From the NCBI RefSeq assembly GCF_019012925.1, contig NZ_JAGIRL010000053.1, positions 1 to 56,189 of the forward strand: a stretch of 56,189 bases of DNA, read 5' to 3'. A program made the position numbers and the translations under genes. Source of the DNA: Fusobacterium sp. GTDB taxonomy: Bacteria > Fusobacteriota > Fusobacteriia > Fusobacteriales > Fusobacteriaceae. Every line of letters starts with the position of its first letter. The stretch's first letter is position 1. Under the pieces are notes generated by a model that saw only the letters and a program-made list of their open reading frames with translations, was not told the DNA's origin and searched no databases. Positions 17,517 through 27,710 of the stretch are shown here, piece by piece.

Positions 17517-17540
17517 AAAGAGAGAGTAATCTCTCTTTTT
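17517..17540 (+). terminator. Terminator of the AAA-ATPase gene
   Basis: A stem of up to 10 bp (17517-17526 with 17531-17540) around loop TAAT. The right arm runs into T residues. Confidence 0.8.
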
Positions 17541-17552
17541 TATCTTGTTATA

Positions 17553-17581
17553 TTGAAAAAAAGCTATAAATATGGTAAAAT
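17553..17581 (+). promoter_or_regulatory. Promoter of the dus-mutS-lpt-alaS run
   Basis: -35 TTGAAA (17553-17558), 17-bp spacer ending TGG, -10 TAAAAT (17576-17581), so it also has an extended -10 TG. Confidence 0.7.
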
Positions 17582-17628
17582 TTTTAGATTGAGATATCTT
17601 TTTATTGAGAGCTGGAGGAATTAAATTT

Positions 17629-18585
17629 ATGAAAAAAATATATATAGCTCCCATAGCAGGAGTTACAGATTATACATATAGAGGAATATTAAAAGAGTTT
17701 AACCCAGATATGTTATTTACAGAGATGGTAAGTATCAATGCAATGGAGTGTGCCTCTGAAAAAACTTTAAAAGTTATATTGAGACTTAGAGAGGGAGATT
17801 CGGTTCAACTCTTTGGGAAGGATATTCCTAAGATGGTAGAGAGTGCAAAATTTGTAGAAAAATTAGGTGTTAAGCACATAGACATCAATTCAGGATGTCC
17901 AATGAAAAAGATAACAAACAATGGTTATGGATCAGCTTTGATGGAGAAACCAGAACATATAAGAGCTATGTTATCAGAGTTAAGAAGTGCTTTAAATGAT
18001 GATACGGGGTTATCAATTAAGATAAGAGCGGGATACAAAGAGTTTAAAAATCCTGTTCAAATAGCAAAAATAGCAGAAGAGGTAGGATGTAAACACATCA
18101 CTGTACATGGAAGAACTAGAGAACAGATGTATACAGGAAAAGCAGATTGGAGCATAATCAAATCAGTAAAGGAGAGCGTATCTATTCCTGTAATAGGAAA
18201 TGGAGATATTTTTACTGCTGAAGATGCCAAGGAGAGAATAGATTATTCAGGTGTAGATGGAGTTATGTTAGCTAGAGGTATATTTGGAAATCCTTGGTTA
18301 ATAAGAGATATTAGAGAGTACCTAGAGCATGGAAAAATATTAAATCCTGTGACATCAATGGATAGAATAGATATGGCAATTGAACATACTAGAAGAACTC
18401 AGATAGAGCATCCAGAGAGACCATTTATATTTGAGTTAAGAAAGCACCTATGTTGGTATCTAAAAGGAATTAGGAATTCAAATGCTATTAGAGATAAGAT
18501 AAATCATACAGATAAGTATGAGGAGATATTGGAATTATTATACGTAATCAAAAGAGGATTAGAAGAAGAGGGAGTTGAAGAATAA
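17629..18585 (+). CDS. dus: tRNA-dihydrouridine synthase
   Basis: FMN-dependent enzyme that reduces uridine to dihydrouridine in the tRNA D-loop; 318 residues in the DusB-like size range. The FMN barrel opens with IAPIAGVTDYTYR. The catalytic Cys is in INSGCPMKKI. VHGRTREQMY, IGNGDIF and GVMLARGIFGNPW are standard family motifs. The C-terminal helical domain follows. ATG 17629 has GGAGG upstream; an in-frame TTG at 17605 would sit before the ribosome site. The stop codon overlaps the mutS start (TAATG), indicating translational coupling. Confidence 0.94.
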   Translation: MKKIYIAPIAGVTDYTYRGILKEFNPDMLFTEMVSINAMECASEKTLKVILRLREGDSVQLFGKDIPKMVESAKFVEKLGVKHIDINSGCPMKKITNNGYGSALMEKPEHIRAMLSELRSALNDDTGLSIKIRAGYKEFKNPVQIAKIAEEVGCKHITVHGRTREQMYTGKADWSIIKSVKESVSIPVIGNGDIFTAEDAKERIDYSGVDGVMLARGIFGNPWLIRDIREYLEHGKILNPVTSMDRIDMAIEHTRRTQIEHPERPFIFELRKHLCWYLKGIRNSNAIRDKINHTDKYEEILELLYVIKRGLEEEGVEE

Positions 18586-21206
18586 TGGCAGAAACGCCAC
18601 TTATGAGTCAGTATAAAGAGATAAAATCTCAATACACAGACAGTATATTGTTTTTTAGATTAGGAGATTTTTATGAGATGTTTTTTGATGATGCTGTTAC
18701 AGCTTCAAAAGAATTAGGACTCACTCTTACAAGTAGAAATAGAGAGAAGGGATATGATGTTCCATTAGCTGGGATACCATATCATTCAGTGGCTTCATAT
18801 ATAGCTAAGTTGGTAAATAAAGGCTACAAAGTAGCAATATGTGATCAAGTTGAAGATCCAAAGTCAGCAAAAGGAATTGTAAAAAGAGAGGTAACTAGAG
18901 TAATAACTCCTGGAACGATAATAGATACAGATTTTTTAGATGAGAAGAGTAATAACTATCTAATGGGGATAAAAATTACTGAAGAGTGTGGAGCTTTAGC
19001 TTATCTTGATATAACTACTGGGGAGTTTAAAACTACTGAGATAGTAGGAGAAGATATATTTTTTAAACTGTTGGGAGAGATCAATAAGATAGCTCCAAAG
19101 GAGATAGTATTAGATGAGAGATCATATGATATTTATATAGATGAGTTTAAAAAACAAAACTCTTTAAATGAGATAAAGTTTACAAAAACTGTGGAACGTA
19201 AAAAGCCTGAAGAGTATCTAAAGGAGTATTTTAAAGTGATCTCTTTGGAAAGCTATGGATTGAAAAATAGAAAAGGGGCTATATCTGTAGCAACTATGGT
19301 ATTGGAATATGTATCAGACTTACAAAAAGGTAAGGAGCTTCCAGTTACAGAGGTTGTATATGTGAATAGTCAAAATGTGATGGAACTAAACATTACAACT
19401 CAAAGAAACTTGGATATAATAGATAATCAGAGAGAAAAAAATAGTGCTGGAACTCTGCTTTGGGTAATGGATCAGTGTATGACCTCTATGGGAAGTAGAC
19501 TTTTAAAGAAATTTTTAAAAAATCCGTTGTTGGATATTGAAAAGATAAGAGAGAGACAGAGAGATACAGCCTTTTTTATAGAGAGTGTATTAGTTAGAGA
19601 AGAGGTAAGAGAGAGTTTAAAAGATATATATGATATTGAAAGAATAATTGGAAAGCTTATTTTAGAGACTGAGAATGGAAGAGATTTGATAGCTTTAAAA
19701 ACTTCTATTAAAAATTCTTTGGAGATATTTAAAACTTTAAAGGGAAATTCGATCTTCAATATTGAGGTAAAAAGCTTAATAGAGATATATAATTTGATAG
19801 AGAAAGCCATTGTAGATGAACCACCTTTTTCAATAAGAGAGGGAGGAGTGATAAGATCAGGTTATAACAGTGATCTAGATGAGTTACATGGCATCTCAAG
19901 AGATGGAAAAGACTATATTCTCGAAATAGAGAATAGGGAGAGAGAGAGAACTGGAATAAAGGGACTTAAGATAAAGTATAATAAGGTATTTGGATATTTT
20001 ATCGAAGTAACAAAAGCCAATTCATCACTGGTTCCAGAGGACTATATCAGAAAGCAGACTTTAGCTAATGCTGAAAGATACATTGTTCCAGATTTAAAAG
20101 AGTATGAGGAAAAAGTTTTAAATGCTAAAGAGAGAATAGAGAGCTTGGAATACTACCTTTTTAAAGAGTTGACTAGCGAGATAAAAAAATATCGTGAGAT
20201 ATTACAGGATCTAGCTTACAAGATCTCATATTTAGATGTAATAACAGATTTTGCATATATAGCTGTAAAAAACTCATATATTCAGCCTGAGATTAATGAT
20301 GGAGAGGATATAGAGATTATAGCTGGAAGACATCCAATAGTAGAAAAATTGATTCCAGCTGGAGAATTTGTAAAAAATAATATAGTATTTGACGATAAAA
20401 AAGAGATAATAATTTTGACAGGACCAAATATGTCGGGAAAATCTACCTATATGAAGCAGGTGGCCCTGATAATAATAATGGCTCATATAGGCTCATATGT
20501 TCCAGCTAACTATGCAAAAATAGGTTTGGTGGATAAGATATTCACAAGAGTTGGAGCAAGTGATGATCTACTTTCAGGTCAATCTACCTTTATGTTGGAG
20601 ATGAGTGAGGTAGCAAATATAGTGAATAGTGCTACAAAGAGATCTTTTATCATTTTAGATGAGATAGGGAGAGGAACCTCAACTTTTGACGGGATTTCAA
20701 TAGCCACTGCCATAACAGAGTATATTCACGATAAAATAGGAGCTAAAACAATATTTGCAACTCACTATCACGAATTGACACAGTTGGAAGATAAGCTTGA
20801 AAAAGCTGAAAATTTCAGAATAGAGGTTAAGGAAGATGAAAAGGATATAATCTTTTTAAGAGAGATAGTAAAAGGTGGAGCAGATAAGTCTTATGGAATT
20901 GAAGTGGCAAGATTAGCTGGACTACCTAAGACGATCTTGGATAGATCTAAAAGTATTTTGAAAAGATTGGAAGAGAGAAAAGAGATTGTAGAGAAAAAGC
21001 TGGGTGGAGAGCAGTTACTTCTTTTTGGAATAACTTCAGAAAAGAAAGAGGTTGTTGATAAAAAAGAGGAGTTAAAAGGAAAAGAACTAACTAAAGAGCA
21101 AAAAATAGTAATGAGGGTTTTAGATGAGATAGAACCTGAAAAGTTAACACCATTAGAAGCGTTATTAAAACTTAATGAGTTGAAAAAAATATTGAATGGG
21201 AGTTAA
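18585..21206 (+). CDS. mutS: DNA mismatch repair protein MutS
   Basis: Recognises mismatches in newly replicated DNA and starts repair with MutL; 873 residues, standard length. The mismatch-reading Phe-X-Glu is F29-Y-E31. The connector, lever and clamp regions follow. The ABC-type ATPase has Walker A GPNMSGKST near residue 612, the signature-like STFMLEMSEVA, Walker B FIILDEIGRGTSTFDG and the ATHYHELTQ switch. The C-terminal dimerisation segment EIEPEKLTPLEALLKLNEL is typical. Its start overlaps the dus stop by one base. mutL is not next to it in this window. Confidence 0.97.
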   Translation: MAETPLMSQYKEIKSQYTDSILFFRLGDFYEMFFDDAVTASKELGLTLTSRNREKGYDVPLAGIPYHSVASYIAKLVNKGYKVAICDQVEDPKSAKGIVKREVTRVITPGTIIDTDFLDEKSNNYLMGIKITEECGALAYLDITTGEFKTTEIVGEDIFFKLLGEINKIAPKEIVLDERSYDIYIDEFKKQNSLNEIKFTKTVERKKPEEYLKEYFKVISLESYGLKNRKGAISVATMVLEYVSDLQKGKELPVTEVVYVNSQNVMELNITTQRNLDIIDNQREKNSAGTLLWVMDQCMTSMGSRLLKKFLKNPLLDIEKIRERQRDTAFFIESVLVREEVRESLKDIYDIERIIGKLILETENGRDLIALKTSIKNSLEIFKTLKGNSIFNIEVKSLIEIYNLIEKAIVDEPPFSIREGGVIRSGYNSDLDELHGISRDGKDYILEIENRERERTGIKGLKIKYNKVFGYFIEVTKANSSLVPEDYIRKQTLANAERYIVPDLKEYEEKVLNAKERIESLEYYLFKELTSEIKKYREILQDLAYKISYLDVITDFAYIAVKNSYIQPEINDGEDIEIIAGRHPIVEKLIPAGEFVKNNIVFDDKKEIIILTGPNMSGKSTYMKQVALIIIMAHIGSYVPANYAKIGLVDKIFTRVGASDDLLSGQSTFMLEMSEVANIVNSATKRSFIILDEIGRGTSTFDGISIATAITEYIHDKIGAKTIFATHYHELTQLEDKLEKAENFRIEVKEDEKDIIFLREIVKGGADKSYGIEVARLAGLPKTILDRSKSILKRLEERKEIVEKKLGGEQLLLFGITSEKKEVVDKKEELKGKELTKEQKIVMRVLDEIEPEKLTPLEALLKLNELKKILNGS

Positions 21207-21209
21207 ATT

Positions 21210-23894
21210 ATGGAAAAGAAAAAGATAGGGTATATAGTAGGTATTGTTACTGTAGTCATTTTAGGTTATTTTAATTACTTTGGAGAAGAGAAAAACTTGG
21301 GAGAGAACGAACAGGTTATAGAGACAACCAATGTAATTTATAAAAATGATGACTACGAAGTGGAAGCTGAGAAACAAAAAGATTATATAAAAGCAAATGA
21401 AACTGGATTTGAAAAGGCGAAAGCCAAAGTTAATGATATGCTTATCAGTGGAGATAATGCATTTATAGACAAGGTTAGAAACCTAGCTTTAAAGAGTAAT
21501 ATACTTGGAGTTGCAACTAATGGTTGGAGTTTTAAAGCTGAAAATATAGATTACAATAAGTTGAAAGATGAGGTAACATCAAATACAGGAGTTACAGCAA
21601 TCAATGAACAAAAAGGTATAAAAATATCAGGACAGAACTTTATAACTAACTCTAAAATGAGCTATATCAACTTGACTAAAGATGTGACATTAGAGAATAA
21701 AGATGTAGCAATTATAGGAGATAAGGGAGACTATGATGATCTTTCCAAAATAGTTATACTTTCTGATAATATAAGATTAGAGGGAAGAGGAGAAAACACA
21801 GGACTGGTAGATGGTAATTTTAAAACTTTGAGATATACTTTAGAGGATAAGATATTAGAAGCTTGGGAACCATATACAGTAACTTATAAAGATGTAAAAC
21901 TTTCTGCAGACTCTCTTTATCTAAAGGATGATACAGAAGCTTTAAAAATTTCTAAAAATCTAGTGATAGAGGTAGATGGATTTAAGGTTTATGCTGAAAA
22001 ATTAGATAAAGCAGGAGATAGTGATATACTAAATATTGTAGGAAAGATAAAAGGAAGCAATGGAGTGTACTCTTTCGAAGGAGATAATGGAACTTATAAT
22101 GTAAAGAGTAAGATTTTGACTCTCAATGGAAATATCAATGGATATTCAACTAAGGGAGAAAAAATCAGTGGTGATAAGTTAGTATATGATGACAATACTA
22201 AGGTGATGACTCTTTCAGGAAAAAAAGATGTGAGATATACATCTAATGATGGGGAGTTAATAACAAAAGTATTTAATTATAATACAGAGAGTAAAGAGTT
22301 AACAACTGATGGAAAATACAGTTTTTCTGGACCTAAGTATGAGAGTGCTGGATCAGGGTTATATTTTAATGATATGACAAAAGATATAAAAATTGTAAAA
22401 GGTTATTTATTGGATAAGAGTAAGAATCAAAAACTACAAGGAGATAGGATCGCCTATAATACTGAAACTCGTGATAGCTTAGTAATTGGCAATGCTCTTA
22501 TGGAAGATAAGAAATATCTATTGAGTGGAGATAGTATTGACTATACAGGGATAGATAAAAATGCTACAATAAAAGGGAGATACAAAATTAAGTCTTTAGA
22601 AAATGATATAACTTTTGTTGGAAATGATGCTAAATACAATCAAGAAACAGGGGAGTTTTTAAGTGAAGGAGATGTAACTCTTCAAGGAAATGATTATATA
22701 GCTAAGGGTAGAGATCTGAATTATAATACTAAAACTGGATTTGGAAAGTTGGGAAGTAATATAAATATTGAAAATCCAAAAGAGGGAGTAAAGATCAGTG
22801 GAGATAACTTTACTTTTAAAGATAAAGAGTATTTAGAGATTGATGGAAACTTACACATTGAGAGTGAAGATGTAATAATTGACTCTGAAAAAGCTAAATA
22901 TAATATAAAAGATGAGAATGTTTATATCCCACAAAAAATAAAGTTTAGAACTAAAGATGGAAAAACTTTTGGAGATATGAGTAAAGGTGTATATAGTACT
23001 AAAACCTCTAAATTTATAGGGGATAATTTTAATGGAAAGAGTGATGCTAGTACACTTACAAGTAAGAAAATGACATATTTTTCAAAGGAAGAGAAAGCCC
23101 TATTTGAAGGAAATGTTGTAATGAAAGATATAGATTCTACTTTTAAAGGAGAAAAGGTAGAGGTTTACCCAAAAGAGGAGATTGTAAGATCTTTAGCTAA
23201 GTATACAATAGATTATAAAGACTTTACTTTTAGAGGAGATAATGGTACTTTTAATAAAAAAACAGGTATTTTAAAAGGTAATAAATCTGATATTACAACT
23301 GTAAATGGAGATAGATTTATCTCTGATAAGATAGATGGAAATTTAAATGAGATGATAATAGATTTCACTGGAAATGTAAATGGTCATATAGTAGATAAGG
23401 GTGTGATTACAACATTTAAGGGTGATTTTGCAAGAGTATACTTCAAAAATGATGGTAAATATGAGATACTGAGAAGTGAGATAAGAGATAATGCTGTATT
23501 TGTACAAGAGGATAAGAGATTGGAATCTGATTATATTGAGATAGATACAGGAAGAAAGCTGGTATTTTCTAAAGAGAATACAAAGTTGATCTTAACAGAT
23601 GAGCAAAATGGAAAGACAGTGATTACATCTTCAGTTGCAGAGGTAGATACAGATAAAAATATAGCCACTCTAATTGGAAATGTTCACATAGATAATAATA
23701 ATTCTGAGTATGGATTGACTAATATTACTGCAGATAGAGGAATAATAAAGAAAGTCGAAGGAACATTGGAACTTATTGGAAATGTAGAGATAGAGAATAA
23801 TGAGTCAATAGTTCAAGCAGATAGAGGAATATATAATATGAATACTAAGAAGATTAAAGCCTCTGGAAATGTATATGTAGACTATAAAAAATAA
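21210..23894 (+). CDS. Giant LptC/LptA-like (OstA-repeat) lipopolysaccharide bridge protein
   Basis: An 894-residue membrane-anchored protein. A short basic start is followed by one hydrophobic segment at about 6-24, and the rest is predicted periplasmic. From about residue 135 to the end it is built of repeating OstA/LptA-type units of roughly 20-30 residues. Examples are GDNGTYN (291-297), GDKLVYDD (321-328), GDRIAYNTET (411-420), GNDAKYNQET (471-480) and GRDLNYNTKT (500-509). Later ones are TSKKMTYF (617-624) and QADRGIYNMNTK (869-880). The family's beta-jellyroll carries lipopolysaccharide across the periplasm. The single TM anchor fits LptC and the repeats fit LptA, and the next gene is lptB. 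I infer a covalent LptC-LptA bridge, at least four times E. coli LptA length. Confidence 0.8.
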   Translation: MEKKKIGYIVGIVTVVILGYFNYFGEEKNLGENEQVIETTNVIYKNDDYEVEAEKQKDYIKANETGFEKAKAKVNDMLISGDNAFIDKVRNLALKSNILGVATNGWSFKAENIDYNKLKDEVTSNTGVTAINEQKGIKISGQNFITNSKMSYINLTKDVTLENKDVAIIGDKGDYDDLSKIVILSDNIRLEGRGENTGLVDGNFKTLRYTLEDKILEAWEPYTVTYKDVKLSADSLYLKDDTEALKISKNLVIEVDGFKVYAEKLDKAGDSDILNIVGKIKGSNGVYSFEGDNGTYNVKSKILTLNGNINGYSTKGEKISGDKLVYDDNTKVMTLSGKKDVRYTSNDGELITKVFNYNTESKELTTDGKYSFSGPKYESAGSGLYFNDMTKDIKIVKGYLLDKSKNQKLQGDRIAYNTETRDSLVIGNALMEDKKYLLSGDSIDYTGIDKNATIKGRYKIKSLENDITFVGNDAKYNQETGEFLSEGDVTLQGNDYIAKGRDLNYNTKTGFGKLGSNINIENPKEGVKISGDNFTFKDKEYLEIDGNLHIESEDVIIDSEKAKYNIKDENVYIPQKIKFRTKDGKTFGDMSKGVYSTKTSKFIGDNFNGKSDASTLTSKKMTYFSKEEKALFEGNVVMKDIDSTFKGEKVEVYPKEEIVRSLAKYTIDYKDFTFRGDNGTFNKKTGILKGNKSDITTVNGDRFISDKIDGNLNEMIIDFTGNVNGHIVDKGVITTFKGDFARVYFKNDGKYEILRSEIRDNAVFVQEDKRLESDYIEIDTGRKLVFSKENTKLILTDEQNGKTVITSSVAEVDTDKNIATLIGNVHIDNNNSEYGLTNITADRGIIKKVEGTLELIGNVEIENNESIVQADRGIYNMNTKKIKASGNVYVDYKK

Positions 23895-23904
23895 GGAGAG
23901 AAGT

Positions 23905-24630
23905 ATGATAAATTTATCAGCTCAAAATCTATGTAAAAGTTACAAGAAGAGAAAAGTTGTAGATAATGTAAGTTTAGAAGTAAAAAAAGGTGAAATAGTG
24001 GGACTATTAGGTCCTAATGGAGCCGGAAAAACAACAACTTTCTATATGATAACTGGGATAGTAAAACCTGATAGTGGTAAGGTTTTTTGTGATAATATAG
24101 ATGTAACAGATTATCCTATGTATAAGAGAGCTAATATGGGAGTTGGGTACCTAGCACAAGAGCCTTCAATATTTAGAAATCTAACTGTAGAGGAGAATAT
24201 TGCAGCAGTATTGGAGATGAAATCTGTCAGCAAGAAGGAACAACTTGAGATGATTGATAAGCTTATGGAGGAGTTTAAATTAACTCATGTAAGAAAATCT
24301 TTGGGATTTTCACTGTCTGGTGGAGAGAGAAGAAGGGTAGAGATAGCCAGAACAATAGCAAATAATCCTAACTTTATTCTACTTGATGAACCATTTGCAG
24401 GAGTTGATCCTATTGCAGTTGAGGATATTCAACAGATAATAAGATATTTAAAAGAGAGAGGGTTGGGGATATTAATAACTGACCACAGTGTAAGAGAGAC
24501 ATTGAGAATAACTGAGAAGGCCTATATTATGGCACAAGGAAAAGTTATTATAAGTGGAACACCTCAAGAGATAGCAAATAATGAAACAGCGAGAAAGATC
24601 TACTTAGGTGAAAAATTTAAATTAGATTAA
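23905..24630 (+). CDS. lptB: Lipopolysaccharide export ABC ATPase LptB
   Basis: Cytoplasmic ATPase that drives lipopolysaccharide extraction with LptF and LptG; 241 residues, the E. coli size. Walker A is GPNGAGKT (36-43), the Q-loop is YLAQEPSIF, the signature is LSGGE (137-141) and Walker B is ILLDEP (158-163). The D-loop AGVDP and H-loop TDHSV are also intact. The YLAQEPSIFRNLTVEENI stretch is characteristic of LptB among ABC ATPases. It lies 10 bases after the bridge-protein gene. Its membrane partners are encoded about 8 kb downstream at 32847-35005. Confidence 0.95.
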   Translation: MINLSAQNLCKSYKKRKVVDNVSLEVKKGEIVGLLGPNGAGKTTTFYMITGIVKPDSGKVFCDNIDVTDYPMYKRANMGVGYLAQEPSIFRNLTVEENIAAVLEMKSVSKKEQLEMIDKLMEEFKLTHVRKSLGFSLSGGERRRVEIARTIANNPNFILLDEPFAGVDPIAVEDIQQIIRYLKERGLGILITDHSVRETLRITEKAYIMAQGKVIISGTPQEIANNETARKIYLGEKFKLD

Positions 24631-24665
24631 AAATAAATAAAAATAGAATAAAAAACGGAGGAACT

Positions 24666-27266
24666 ATGTTAACAGGAAATCAAATTAGAAAAGAGTTTAT
24701 TGAATTCTTTAAGAAAAAACAACACAAACATTTTGAAAGTGCGTCTTTAATACCGGATGATCCAACACTTTTATTAACAGTGGCTGGAATGGTGCCTTTC
24801 AAACCATACTTTTTAGGACAAAAGGAAGCTCCGTATCCAAGAGTAACAACTTACCAAAAATCAATAAGAACAAATGACCTAGAAAACGTTGGAAGAACAG
24901 CAAGACACCATACATTTTTTGAGATGTTAGGAAACTTCTCATTTGGAGATTACTTCAAAGAGGAGGCTATAGTATGGTCTTGGGAGTTTGTAACAGAAGT
25001 ATTAGGACTAGATAAAGATAAATTATGGGTATCTGTATTTACAACTGATGATGAGGCAGAAGAGATTTGGATAGAGAAATGTAACTTCCCTAAAGAGAGA
25101 ATAGTTAGATTAGGAGAAGATGAAAACTGGTGGGCAGCAGGACCAACAGGATCTTGTGGACCTTGTTCAGAGATACACGTAGATTTAGGACCAGCTTATG
25201 GTGGAGATGAGAACTCTAAACTTGGTGATGAGGGAACAGATAACCGTTTCATAGAGATTTGGAACTTAGTATTTACTGAATGGAATAGAATGGAAGATGG
25301 AAGTCTTGAGCCACTACCTAAGAAAAATATAGATACAGGTGCAGGATTAGAGAGAGTAACTGCTATGGTTCAAGGAAAATCAAATAACTTTGAAACAGAT
25401 TTATTATTCCCATTAGTTGAAGAGGCTGGAAGATTAACAGGTAGAAAATATGGAGAGGATAAAGAGACTAACTTCTCATTAAAAGTTATAACTGATCACT
25501 CAAGAGCTGTTACTTTCTTAATAAATGATGGAGTAATACCTTCAAACGAAGGAAGAGGTTATGTATTGAGAAGAATCCTAAGAAGAGCTGTAAGACACGG
25601 AAGATTATTAGGACAATCAGAGTTATTCCTATATAAAATGGTAGATAAAGTTGTAGAGATGATGTCAGAAGCTTATCCAGATTTAAAAGAGAACTTAGAG
25701 CATATTAAAAAAGTTGTAAAAATCGAAGAGGAGAAATTCTCTCGTACTCTTGATCAAGGAATACAATTAGTAAGCCAAGAGATAGAGAAACTTAAAGCAG
25801 AGGGTGGAAAAAAACTTTCTGGAGATATAACTTTCAAACTATATGATACTTATGGATTCCCTTATGAATTAACTGAAGAGATCTGTGAAGAGAATGCTGT
25901 AGAAGTTTCAAGAGAAGAGTTTGAAGCTAAGATGGAAGAGCAAAAAGAAAAAGCAAGATCAGCTAGAGAAGTTATTATGGAAAAAGGACAAGATAGCTTT
26001 ATAGAGGAGTTTTATGACAAGTATGGAGCAACTAAATTCGTAGGATATGAAACATTGAGAGAAACAGCTAAATTATTAAGCATAAGAGTTTCAAAAGATG
26101 GAAAAACTCAAATGATCTTTGATGTAACACCTTTCTATGGAGAGTCAGGAGGACAAGCTTCAGACAATGGAACAATATCAGGAAATGGATTTGAAGGAAA
26201 AGTTGTAGATGTTCAAAAACAAAAAGGAATATTTACACATACTGTTGAGATAGTAAAAGGTGAAGCAAAAGAGGGAGAGGAGTATCTATTAGAAGTAGAT
26301 AAATTAAGCAGAGTATCAACTGCTAAAAACCATACTGCAACTCACCTATTACACAAAGCATTAAGAGAGGTATTAGGAACTCACGTACAACAAGCTGGAT
26401 CATTTGTAAATAGTGAAAGATTAAGATTTGACTTCAACCATTATGAAGCAATGACAGCTGAAGAGTTAGAGAAAGTTGAAAACCTTGTAAATGAAAAAAT
26501 AGCTGAATCTTTAGCAGTAACTATTAAAGATATGAGTATGGATGAAGCTAAAAAAGAGGGAGCAATGGCTCTATTTGGTGACAAGTATGGAAATGTTGTA
26601 AGAGTAGTAAAAGTAGAGGACTTCTCAATAGAACTTTGTGGTGGAACTCATATAGACAACATAGCTAAGATAGGATTATTCAAAATAGAATCTGAGAGTG
26701 GAATAGCTGCAGGAGTAAGAAGAATAGAGGCAGTTACAGGACTTGGAGCTTATGAACTAGTTAAAAAATTAGAGAAAACATTAAAAGAGATAGCTAAAAC
26801 TGTAAAGGCTGACGAAGCAAACGTAGCTGAGAGAGTTGAAAAAATGGCTGAAACTTTAAGAGAAAATACAAAAGAGATTGAAACATTAAAAGCAAAAATA
26901 ACTAATTTTGAAGCTGGATCATTAAATGATGCTGCTGAAGAGATCAATGGAGTAAAAGTTGTAATTAAAACTTTTAAAGATAAAACAGCTGAAGAGTTAA
27001 GACAGATGGTAGATTCATTAAAAGAGAAATTAGGAAGTTGTGTAGTTGTACTAGCTTCTGGTGAAGATAAAGCAGTTTTTGCTGTAGGAGTAACTAAAGA
27101 TTTAATTGGAAAAGCAAAAGCTGGAAACCTAGTTAAAGAAGCAGCTCAAATAGCTGGTGGAAATGGTGGAGGAAGACCTGATTTTGCTCAAGCTGGTGGA
27201 AAAGATGCTAGTAAAATAGATGAGGCAGTGGCAAAAGTAAGAGAAACTCTAAAAACTTTATTATAA
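24666..27266 (+). CDS. alaS: Alanyl-tRNA synthetase
   Basis: Class II synthetase that charges tRNA-Ala, with an editing domain that removes mischarged Ser or Gly; 866 residues, standard length. The catalytic domain begins [19 protein letters not shown] and includes [17 protein letters not shown] and [21 protein letters not shown]-like motifs. The editing site has [11 protein letters not shown] (HxxxH) and CGGTH near residue 658. A C-terminal coiled/C-Ala domain with [12 protein letters not shown] closes the protein. ATG 24666 follows CGGAGG. The 35-base gap after lptB has no terminator. Codon use here is more C-ending than in neighbours, as in many highly expressed genes. Confidence 0.97.
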   Translation: [866 protein letters not shown]

Positions 27267-27275
27267 GGGGTAAAA

Positions 27276-27695
27276 ATGTATAAAAAATATGTTGCCTTAG
27301 ATGTTGGTGATGTGAGAATAGGTGTGGCTAAATCTGATATAATGGGGATATTAGCCACTCCCCTTGAAGTTATTGACAGAAGAAAAGTAAAGGCAGTAAA
27401 AAGGATAGAGGAGATACTAGTACAGGAGAATACAAAATCACTTGTAGTAGGTATACCAAAAAGCTTGGACGGTACAGAGAAGAGACAAGCTGAAAAAGTA
27501 AGGGAATTCATAGAAAAACTCAATAAGAATATTGATGGATTGGAGATATTTGAAGTTGATGAGAGGCTAACTACTGTTTCAGCAGACAGACTTTTAAATG
27601 AGACTAATAAAAAAGGAGCCTTAGAAAAAAGAAAAGTAGTTGATAAAGTGGCAGCAGCAATCATACTTCAAAGTTTCCTAGATAGAAAAAAATAG
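27276..27695 (+). CDS. ruvX: RuvX/YqgF family RNase H-fold nuclease
   Basis: A 139-residue RNase H-fold protein. Members are called Holliday junction resolvases, and in several bacteria they act in pre-16S rRNA 5'-end processing. LDVGDVRIGVA at the N-terminus, VVGIPKSLDGTE and the late DERLTTVSADRLL motif supply the conserved acidic residues. It starts at ATG 27276, 9 bases after alaS; alaS-ruvX neighbourhood is common in bacteria. Start and length are normal. Confidence 0.93.
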   Translation: MYKKYVALDVGDVRIGVAKSDIMGILATPLEVIDRRKVKAVKRIEEILVQENTKSLVVGIPKSLDGTEKRQAEKVREFIEKLNKNIDGLEIFEVDERLTTVSADRLLNETNKKGALEKRKVVDKVAAAIILQSFLDRKK

Positions 27696-27710
27696 AATTT
27701 GGAGGAGAAG

